Assembly: GCA_013298335.1 (NCBI GenBank)
Contig: JAAFHI010000206.1
Span: 1-6,396 of the forward strand
Reading direction: 5' to 3'
DNA from: Actinomycetota bacterium
Lineage (GTDB): Bacteria > Acidobacteriota > Blastocatellia > Chloracidobacteriales > Chloracidobacteriaceae
DNA: 6,396 nucleotides
Every line of letters starts with the position of its first letter. The stretch's first letter is position 1. The notes under the pieces were generated by a model that made no database searches, was not told the DNA's origin, and saw only the letters and a program-made list of their open reading frames with translations. The translations under genes were made by a program, and so were the position numbers. Positions 1-5,327 of the stretch are shown here, in pieces.

Positions 1-1
1 A

Positions 2-439
2 AATCTTCGCAAAGATGCAGACAGTCTCCGAGCAAAATGGGAAGTCATCATTATTGACGGTGGCGCTCGTGTCACCGAGCACGCGCACGCAGCGGTGGCT
101 GCCGCCGACTGGCTTGTCATTCCCGTAAAGCCGTCGAAGGTAGACCTGGATGCCACGGCACAGTTTTTGGATATTGTGCAGGCAGATATGGCAAAGCGGG
201 ACACACTGGCTGGCGGAGTAGTACTCAATCAAGTTCAGGAAGGCACGGCCATTGGAAACGCCGCGCGGCAACAGATCGCCGAGTGGGAATTCCCGGTATT
301 TGATTCGGTGCTGCACTCTTATGTCGCCTTCACGGAAGCTATCTGGCAAGGACAGGCCGCTTTTGAGTACCAACCGAAAGGAAAAGCTGCATTGGACTTT
401 CGAAACTTTTTTGAAGAGTTGAAAGGGGCTATGGGATGA
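2..439 (+). CDS. parA: ParA/ParF-like partition ATPase, 5'-truncated by the window edge
   Basis: This is the C-terminal 145 residues of a deviant-Walker ParA-type ATPase, which drives segregation of low-copy DNA on the nucleoid. The frame is open from base 2, so the start and the Walker A' loop lie upstream. The visible part opens near the Walker B region, WEVIIIDGGARV (residues 13-24, D19), and continues with AADWLVIPVKPSKVDLDA, a hallmark of the ParA/MinD family. The 'DGGA' after Walker B and the short C-terminus resemble the ParF (type Ib) subgroup of about 200-210 residues, so roughly 60-70 residues are probably missing. The GTG at 95 is internal and is not the start, because the reading frame and the family homology continue upstream of it. 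The stop overlaps the next start (ATGA, 436-439), so the two genes are translationally coupled as a parA-parB-type cassette. Family membership is firm; the ParF subtype is inference. Confidence 0.86.
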   Translation, partial: NLRKDADSLRAKWEVIIIDGGARVTEHAHAAVAAADWLVIPVKPSKVDLDATAQFLDIVQADMAKRDTLAGGVVLNQVQEGTAIGNAARQQIAEWEFPVFDSVLHSYVAFTEAIWQGQAAFEYQPKGKAALDFRNFFEELKGAMG

Positions 440-729
440 GCAAGAATTTCAACATCGCGCGAAAACCAGGACAAGGCTTACCAGAGAAGGCTTCAGATGC
501 AGCATCTGAAGCCTCGCCCATTCCACGTCAGCCAAAATTGGTTAAAGAAGTCCCCGCGCCACCGACGGCCACGCTTGGAACTGGGATGACCACTCGAAAG
601 ACAATTGAGGTCCCAGAAGACTACTTCTTCCAAGTCAAACTCCACGCGCTCAACCGCAAAATGAAAGAAAAGGATTTGTGGGCTGAAATTCTTCGTGAAT
701 ATTTCACGAATCATCCGAGCTTTGACTAA
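436..729 (+). CDS. Ribbon-helix-helix partition protein, ParG-like (parB position)
   Basis: This 97-residue protein is probably the centromere-binding partner of the upstream ATPase. Residues 1-50 are rich in Pro, Ala, Lys and Ser and look disordered. Residues 51-97 read as a MetJ/Arc-type ribbon-helix-helix: a strand at about 53-60 (TRKTIEVP), helix A at about 61-74 (EDYFFQVKLHALNR) and helix B at about 77-91 (KEKDLWAEILREYF). A flexible basic tail followed by an RHH dimer is the ParG architecture; in ParG the tail stimulates ParF, and R9/K10 here could play that part. The ATG overlaps the parA stop, and GAAAGGGG at 421-428 is a well-spaced ribosome-binding site. An internal ATG at 586 would give the RHH domain alone. 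The gene carries a perfect 27-bp palindrome in the tail-coding part, and its last codons contain a candidate -35 box for the next gene. An antitoxin is the alternative reading, but no toxin gene is present. Confidence 0.8.
   Translation: MSKNFNIARKPGQGLPEKASDAASEASPIPRQPKLVKEVPAPPTATLGTGMTTRKTIEVPEDYFFQVKLHALNRKMKEKDLWAEILREYFTNHPSFD
488..514 (+). repeat. Perfect 27-bp palindrome inside the RHH gene
   Basis: Left arm AGGCTTCAGATGC (488-500), a central A (501) and right arm GCATCTGAAGCCT (502-514) are exact reverse complements. It encodes roughly residues 18-27 in the disordered tail, a stretch of alternating Ala/Ser with acidic residues, where sequence constraint should be low. It could be a protein-binding site (centromere or operator), a cruciform, or an mRNA hairpin. 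It has no T-tract, so it is not a standard intrinsic terminator. Confidence 0.85.
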
Positions 730-750
730 GCAAGGTTATAACGTTATAAC
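722..750 (+). promoter_or_regulatory. Sigma70-like promoter for the WYL gene and perhaps the downstream operon
   Basis: TTGACT at 722-727 matches the -35 consensus at 5 of 6 positions. After exactly 17 bp, TATAAC at 745-750 matches the -10 consensus at 5 of 6. The -35 lies in the last codons of the RHH gene and the -10 is the core of the second GTTATAAC repeat. Transcription would start near 757 and give a leader of about 50 nt before the GTG at 810. Other possible -10 boxes are TATAAC at 737 and 756 and TATACT at 784-789, but none of these has as good a -35. The assignment assumes a housekeeping sigma factor of standard specificity. Confidence 0.55.
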
Positions 751-763
751 GTTTTTATAACCT
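733..763 (+). promoter_or_regulatory. Operator-like or centromere-like array of GTTATAAC palindromes
   Basis: GTTATAAC, itself an 8-bp palindrome, occurs head to tail at 735-742 and 743-750, so 735-750 is a perfect 16-bp palindrome. A third, imperfect copy (TTATAAC, 755-761) follows. The outer edges form a 9-bp inverted repeat: AGGTTATAA (733-741) with TTATAACCT (755-763). Contiguous 8-bp units are typical of sites bound cooperatively by ribbon-helix-helix dimers, so the adjacent ParG-like protein is a natural candidate ligand. The array covers the candidate -10 box, so binding would block transcription of the WYL gene. It could also be a partition site downstream of the par genes, as known for parC2 of plasmid pB171. 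Whether it is an operator, a centromere or both is inference. Confidence 0.65.
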
Positions 764-801
764 GTACTCGTTATTTCTACAATTATACTGCTTCGAATGA
801 G

Positions 802-821
802 CCGAGCCGGTGAAGGCTCGG
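802..821 (+). promoter_or_regulatory. Hairpin spanning the GTG start of the WYL gene
   Basis: CCGAGCC (802-808) and GGCTCGG (815-821) form a perfect 7-bp GC-rich stem with a 6-nt loop, GGTGAA. The GTG start codon (810-812) lies in the loop. No U-tract follows, so termination is unlikely. In the mRNA it could limit initiation at 810 or favour the ATG at 831. Confidence 0.45.
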
Positions 822-1640
822 AAACAGGCTATGGGCCTCTACTACCTGTTCATGGAGGGCTACGAATTCAAGCCTCCGACCTTGAACGCCGGTGAATTAG
901 CCACGCTACTCTTGTCCCAGAAAGCGATTGGGATGGCCGGTGGAGCGACTTTGGGGCTGCCCTACGCGAAGTATGGTGAATCGCTGCTGGCAAAAGTCCG
1001 CGCGACGTTGCCGAAGGCGCTTCGGGAAAAACTTGAAGCCTTGTCGGATGTATACGGGACAGCTTTGATCCCGGCGAAGGATTACTCGGAGTTCGCCGAA
1101 ACAATTGACGCGCTGGCTTCCGCTGCCGCTGAACGTCGAAGCCTCCGAGTCAGTTATGAATCTTTGGAAGGAAAGAAATCAGAACGGATTATTGATGTTT
1201 ACGCCGTTTATTTCGATCCGGATGGCGGAAAGCTCAAAGTCCTTGGCTTCGATCACCAGAGCGGAGAACTCCGTACGTTTTCGGTCGATCATGTCCGAAA
1301 GGTTGACCGGCTCGACAAACATTTCACCTTGCCCGATGGCTTTTCCTTAAAAAAGCACCTGGATGAAACGTGTTTTAACGGGATTCATGGTAAGCCCGTT
1401 ACCGTCGGCCTACGAGCAACGGGAACAACCGCTCGAATTTTCTCGGAACGGACTTTCCATCCCAGTCAAAGAACCATCGCGCGGGATAAATCGTCCATCA
1501 CGATTGAAATGATCGTTGCAGGCGGAAGAGGTTTGGATCGGTTCGTTCTAGGCTGGTTGCCCGAGGTTGAAGTGCTTTACCCTCAAGACCTGAAAGACAG
1601 GATCATCACAATTTGTTCGCAGTACTCGTCAAATGAGTAA
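810..1640 (+). CDS. WYL-domain protein lacking its DNA-binding HTH
   Basis: This 276-residue protein is of the YafY/WYL class. Family members normally carry an N-terminal winged HTH of about 60 residues, then a WYL ligand-sensing domain and a C-terminal WCX region. Here the protein begins where the wing should end (GLYYLFMEGYEFKPPTLNAGE, about 9-29, resembling the usual GGYRL...PPL...EE junction). Residues 30-95 are the helical linker. The WYL domain is at about 100-170, with the signature triad replaced by LKV (142-144, in GKLKVLGFD) but R155 of the 'LRxF' motif kept. The WCX-like end is about 195-270 (GRGLDRFVLGWLPEVEVLYP). An in-frame stop at 798-800 and only 80 bp of space rule out an upstream HTH. 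GTG 810 has no clear Shine-Dalgarno; ATG 831 (269 aa), with GGAAA at 820-824, is an alternative start. It may act as a sensor or partner without binding DNA, or be a truncated remnant. No frameshift or internal stop is seen. Confidence 0.78.
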   Translation: MKARKQAMGLYYLFMEGYEFKPPTLNAGELATLLLSQKAIGMAGGATLGLPYAKYGESLLAKVRATLPKALREKLEALSDVYGTALIPAKDYSEFAETIDALASAAAERRSLRVSYESLEGKKSERIIDVYAVYFDPDGGKLKVLGFDHQSGELRTFSVDHVRKVDRLDKHFTLPDGFSLKKHLDETCFNGIHGKPVTVGLRATGTTARIFSERTFHPSQRTIARDKSSITIEMIVAGGRGLDRFVLGWLPEVEVLYPQDLKDRIITICSQYSSNE

Positions 1641-1677
1641 AGCGAGCAACGAATCCCACACCGTCATCAGATTGCCT

Positions 1678-1687
1678 GGAAAGGGAA
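1678..1687 (+). promoter_or_regulatory. Ribosome-binding site of the TerF-like gene
   Basis: GGAAAGGGAA lies 7 nt before the ATG at 1695 and supports that start. The 54-nt gap after the WYL stop has no obvious promoter or terminator hairpin, so read-through from the promoter at 722-750 is plausible. Confidence 0.6.
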
Positions 1688-1694
1688 TCCCCCA

Positions 1695-2957
1695 ATGTCT
1701 GTAACCCTGGCAAAAGGTGGAAGATTCAATCTTTCCAAGGAAGCCCCGTCCTTGAAAATGGTCGCGGTGGGGCTTGGCTGGACGGCGCGTGGCGAAGGCT
1801 TCGATCTGGACGCCTCGGTTTTTCTCCTCGACTCGAACAGCAAAATCCCCGACGAGCGGTACTTCGTTTTCTACAACAACCTCGGCTCACCGGATGGCGC
1901 GGTGGTTCATTCGGGCGATGACCGGCAGGGCGGGGCGGCGGGAGATGCCGAGACCATCCAGGTCGAACTGGCGAAGGTGTCCGCGTCGGTCGTCGAGATG
2001 GTTTTCGTGGTGACGATTGACGGCGCGACGGAGAAGGGACAGAGCTTTCGCAATGTCGCCAACGCTTTCATCCGGTTGTATGACGCCGAAACAGGTCGGG
2101 AACTGGCGCGTTACGATTTGAACGAATCCTTTTCGGGGGAAACGGCGCTGGAATTCGGAAAGCTCTACCGGAAGGACGGCGAGTGGCGGTTTCAGGCGGT
2201 GGGGCAGGGGTACAACGCGGGATTGCAGGGCTTCGTGGACCGCTTCCATGATGAAAAGTCAGCCGCCGTGCCGCCGCCGGTGCCCGCGCTTCCGTCAAAG
2301 GTCAATCTTCACAAACGGGAATTCGACGAGGTTCTGGCCAAAAAGAACCTTTCGGGCGTCCGGGCGCGGGTCGGCCTCGCGCTCGACATTACCGGCTCGA
2401 TGAAACCGCTCTACAAAAACGGGACGGTTCAGAAGGTCGTCGAGCGGTTGCTGGCGGTGGCCGTGACGTTCGACGACGACGGCGCGCTCGATGTTTGGCG
2501 CTTCGATCATCGGTTCAAGCGGTTGATGCCGGCGACGGTGGAGAACTTCGAGGGATACGTTGATCGTGAAGTCGTCTCCGGGATGGACATCTGGGGCCAC
2601 AACGACGAGCCGCCGGTGATGCGCGACATCGTCAGCTTCTACACGGTTGAGTCATCGAGCCAGATTCCAGCTTTCATGATCTTCATCAGCGACGGGGGCG
2701 TCCGAAAGGACCGCGAGATCCAGGAGATTGTCCGGGACTCGGCGAGATTTCCGCTGTTCTGGCAGTTCGTCGGCGTCGGGCAGGCGAAGTTCGGCGCGCT
2801 GGAACGTCTCGATGAACTGCCCAGTCGCGTGGTGGACAACGCCTCGTTTTTCGCCGTCCGCGACATCGCCGAGATGACCGACAAAGAACTCTACGAACGG
2901 CTGATGAACGAATTCCCGGCGTGGCTCACGGCGGCCCGCGGGAAGGGAATCCTTTGA
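1695..2957 (+). CDS. terF: TerF-like protein: TerD domain fused to vWA domain
   Basis: The 420 residues match the usual TerF architecture and length (about 410). Residues 1-185 are a TerD domain, a beta-sandwich that binds Ca2+ in characterised homologues. Its hallmark acidic motifs are present: GFDLDASVFLLD (35-46) and GDDRQGG...GDAE (74-86). A Pro/Ala linker (about 186-200) leads to a von Willebrand A-like domain at about 223-415. Its metal site is visible as DITGSM (231-236), SGMDIWG (295-301) and FISDGG (330-335), so it should bind a divalent cation, although the first motif is DxTGS rather than classical DxSxS. There is no signal peptide or membrane segment, so it is predicted to be cytoplasmic, acting as a metal-dependent scaffold. 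The gene lies 48 nt upstream of the SNF2 gene. No terA, B, C, E or Z is visible, so a tellurite-resistance role is not supported. It is clearly richer in G+C than the WYL gene. Confidence 0.9.
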   Translation: MSVTLAKGGRFNLSKEAPSLKMVAVGLGWTARGEGFDLDASVFLLDSNSKIPDERYFVFYNNLGSPDGAVVHSGDDRQGGAAGDAETIQVELAKVSASVVEMVFVVTIDGATEKGQSFRNVANAFIRLYDAETGRELARYDLNESFSGETALEFGKLYRKDGEWRFQAVGQGYNAGLQGFVDRFHDEKSAAVPPPVPALPSKVNLHKREFDEVLAKKNLSGVRARVGLALDITGSMKPLYKNGTVQKVVERLLAVAVTFDDDGALDVWRFDHRFKRLMPATVENFEGYVDREVVSGMDIWGHNDEPPVMRDIVSFYTVESSSQIPAFMIFISDGGVRKDREIQEIVRDSARFPLFWQFVGVGQAKFGALERLDELPSRVVDNASFFAVRDIAEMTDKELYERLMNEFPAWLTAARGKGIL

Positions 2958-2987
2958 ATTGAAGCGCCGCCGCCTCCCGGAAGGCGC

Positions 2988-2993
2988 GGAGGA
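2988..2993 (+). promoter_or_regulatory. Shine-Dalgarno of the SNF2 gene, possibly masked
   Basis: GGAGGA ends 12 nt before the ATG at 3006, a strong but slightly distant site. CCTCC at 2973-2977 could pair with GGAGG (2988-2992), and a competing pair, GCGCC (2964-2968) with GGCGC (2983-2987), is also possible. The short intergenic stretch could therefore tune helicase expression, but the stems are only 5 bp. Confidence 0.45.
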
Positions 2994-3005
2994 AATCGGG
3001 AAACA

Positions 3006-5327
3006 ATGCACTTTCAGGAAAAAATCCCAACCCCAGGTGTGCCCGTGGTTCCCGTCAAGGAATGGGAATATCGCATCCGGGAATCGTTGCGTTCGGAGAA
3101 AAATCCGACCTCGGTTGTTTTGGCGGCCCTGAAGGATTATCCCGATGACCCCGGCTTCCAGATTGCGGCCTGCTTCGCGGCGGCGCGGGAGGGGAAAGCC
3201 GATGCTGCGTTGCGCTATCTCAAGCGATTCACGGACTGGTTTCAGCCAATCGGTCATGAGGATAAATTGATTCATTGCTTGGTTCTGATTGAACGCAAGA
3301 AATTCGATCAGGCCGATGAAATGATCAATGAATACCGCCTCCATCGTTTGAGTACCGTCATTTCCCATCTGTTTTTCTCGGATGAAATCGGGCCGTGGGT
3401 GGCCGAAAAACTGAATTTTGTTCTTCGCCGCGCGAGGGAACGGTATCTGGCGGAAAGGGAGAAACAGAACGCGGCCATTCGGGCGGAGCGGATGGCCGCC
3501 AAAAAGACGGCTTCCAAAGCGGCCCCCGCCCAACCGGTGACCGAGAACGAGCTTTCGGCTGCGGTGGCGCTGGAATTCCCCGAATTCGAGAAACCGCAAC
3601 CGGTCATCTCGGTTCGCCGGACCATTCCAGACCAGAACAGAATCGCGGAGATGTGGGGTGATTTCCCCGCTGGGGAAGCGGCCCGCTCCGCTTTCCGTTT
3701 GAATGGCGACCTGGCCCGACTCGGACTCTTGCAGGGATATGACGAACTGCTCTGTCTCGCTTCCCTGCGGGGAATCGAGCCGTTCAACTACCAGATTGAG
3801 ACCGTCCGCAAAGCGTTGAAACAGTTCCGCGGCCGGGTGTTGCTGGCGGACGAGGTCGGACTTGGGAAGACCATCGAGGCCGCCATGATCATCAAGGAGT
3901 ATCTCCTGCGGGGCGCGGTCAATCGGGTTCTCATTCTGACCCCGGCCTCGCTCGTCGGGCAGTGGGTCGAGGAACTGGCGGTCAAATTCGATCTCCCCTT
4001 TTCGTCCACCTACGATTCGGGCGTTCGCAGCGACTCCCGCGCCTTCTGGGGGCAATCCCGGATCGTGGCGTCAATCGCCACCGCCCGCCGTTCCGAACAC
4101 GCCGCGATGTTGAGCGAGGAGAACTTCGATCTGGTGGTGGTTGACGAGGCCCACCATCTGAAAAATCGGGTTTCGTCGAACTGGAAGCTGGTGGATTCCC
4201 TCAAAAAACGGTTTCTGCTGCTGCTTTCGGCCACGCCGGTCCAGAACAACCTGATTGAACTCTACAATCTTCTGACGCTGCTCAAGCCGGGCATCTTCAA
4301 GACCGAGAAGGAGTTCCGCGCCAAGTACATGACCACCGGCAAGCCACGCCAGCCGGTCAACCGTGAACAGCTTCGGGACCTGATGCGGGAAGTCATGATT
4401 CGCAACACGCGGTCGCTGACCGACCTGCGTTTGCCGCCGCGCCACGCCGCGACGATCCGGGTTCAACCTGACCCGGAGGAAACGGCCTGCTACGGAGAAC
4501 TGACCGAATTGGCCCGGCATATTGACGCGGAAGGCAAAAAACGCCGCATGGCCGTTCGACACCTGCTCACCGCCGCCGGGTCAACGCCGCTTTCGACGGC
4601 GGCGGCGCTGATTCGAATGGAGGAAAATCACGAGATTCCCAAGCGATGGCAAAAGCTGGCCGGACGCTACGCCGCGCTCGAGGGCGGGGCCAAGGTCCAG
4701 GCCCTGCTTGAGCTTCTGCATCGCAATCCGGAAGAGAAGAAACTGGTCTTCGTGCATACCCGTGAAACGGTTCGATTGCTGGAACAGCTTCTGAAACGGG
4801 ACAACTTCCGGGTGGCGCTCTTCGACGGTTCGCTGTCGGGGCCGGAAAAGGACGCCGCCATCGAGCGCTTTCAAAACGACGCGACCGTTTTGCTCTGCAC
4901 CGAGTCGGGCGGGGAGGGACGCAACCTTCAGTTCTGCAACACCGTGATCAATTTCGATCTTCCGCTGAACCCGATGGCCATCGAGCAGCGTATCGGGCGA
5001 ATTCATCGCATCGGACAAACCCGGGAAGTCTTCGTCTTCAATCTGGCGGTTCGCGGCACGCTCGAGGATGAAGTCCTCCGGCTGCTGGACGAAAAGATCA
5101 ACATGTTTGAACTGGTGGTCGGCGAACTCGATGCGATTCTCGGTGAAATGGAGGAAACCGACGACTTCAGCGACCGCGTGCTTGCCGCATGGCTGTCGGT
5201 CACGCGCGAGGAGCGGGAAAGCCGGTTTGAAAAGCTCGCCGCCGAACTGGTCGAAGCGAAAACCAATTACGATGCCGTCAAGCGCCTCGACGAAGCGTTG
5301 TTCGGCGACGATTTCGGGGAGGGATAA
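3006..5327 (+). CDS. SNF2-family ATPase/helicase (HepA/RapA-like core) with helical N-terminus
   Basis: This is a 773-residue superfamily 2 dsDNA translocase. Residues 1-115 contain amphipathic helix pairs resembling TPR/solenoid repeats (for example GFQIAACFAAAREGKADAALRYL, 50-72), followed by a charged Ala/Lys/Arg helix and linker (about 138-180). The SNF2 N-lobe follows: Q motif region FNYQ (260-263), Walker A DEVGLGKT (282-289, K288), motif Ia LTPASLVGQW (311-320), motif II DEAH (380-383) and motif III LSATP (407-411). The C-lobe has LVFVHTRE (580-587), motif V ESGGEGRNLQ (633-642) and motif VI QRIGRIHRIGQ (661-671) with both arginines. All catalytic motifs are intact, so it should be an active ATPase. 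SNF2 proteins translocate on duplex DNA and remodel bound proteins rather than unwind. No nuclease domain is fused. It follows terF by 48 nt and ends directly against the next start (TAA then GTG), so the products probably act together. Confidence 0.93.
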   Translation: MHFQEKIPTPGVPVVPVKEWEYRIRESLRSEKNPTSVVLAALKDYPDDPGFQIAACFAAAREGKADAALRYLKRFTDWFQPIGHEDKLIHCLVLIERKKFDQADEMINEYRLHRLSTVISHLFFSDEIGPWVAEKLNFVLRRARERYLAEREKQNAAIRAERMAAKKTASKAAPAQPVTENELSAAVALEFPEFEKPQPVISVRRTIPDQNRIAEMWGDFPAGEAARSAFRLNGDLARLGLLQGYDELLCLASLRGIEPFNYQIETVRKALKQFRGRVLLADEVGLGKTIEAAMIIKEYLLRGAVNRVLILTPASLVGQWVEELAVKFDLPFSSTYDSGVRSDSRAFWGQSRIVASIATARRSEHAAMLSEENFDLVVVDEAHHLKNRVSSNWKLVDSLKKRFLLLLSATPVQNNLIELYNLLTLLKPGIFKTEKEFRAKYMTTGKPRQPVNREQLRDLMREVMIRNTRSLTDLRLPPRHAATIRVQPDPEETACYGELTELARHIDAEGKKRRMAVRHLLTAAGSTPLSTAAALIRMEENHEIPKRWQKLAGRYAALEGGAKVQALLELLHRNPEEKKLVFVHTRETVRLLEQLLKRDNFRVALFDGSLSGPEKDAAIERFQNDATVLLCTESGGEGRNLQFCNTVINFDLPLNPMAIEQRIGRIHRIGQTREVFVFNLAVRGTLEDEVLRLLDEKINMFELVVGELDAILGEMEETDDFSDRVLAAWLSVTREERESRFEKLAAELVEAKTNYDAVKRLDEALFGDDFGEG
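5316..5324 (+). promoter_or_regulatory. Ribosome-binding site of the coiled-coil gene, inside the helicase gene
   Basis: GGGGAGGGA sits in the last helicase codons, 3 nt before the GTG at 5328. With the stop TAA (5325-5327) abutting that GTG, it decides the start and implies termination-reinitiation coupling. Confidence 0.7.

Noticed and set aside
733..763. The inverted repeat downstream of the RHH gene read as an intrinsic terminator
   Set aside because: The stem is AT-rich, the loop holds further palindromes, and no T-run follows the second arm; the promoter/operator reading fits better.
764..1629. GTACTCGT at 764-771 and again at 1622-1629, flanking the WYL gene like a target-site duplication
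   Set aside because: An 8-bp match is expected many times by chance in a window of this size, and there are no terminal inverted repeats or transposase.
2652..4055. 467-codon open frame on the - strand
   Set aside because: It lies antisense across the end of terF and the first half of the SNF2 gene, both firmly supported by motifs. Its protein has no recognisable domain, and long antisense frames are common in GC-rich genes.
4571..4604. 8-bp GC inverted repeat, CGCCGCCG and CGGCGGCG, inside the SNF2 gene
   Set aside because: It is explained by runs of Ala and Gly-type GC-rich codons within a well-conserved coding region.
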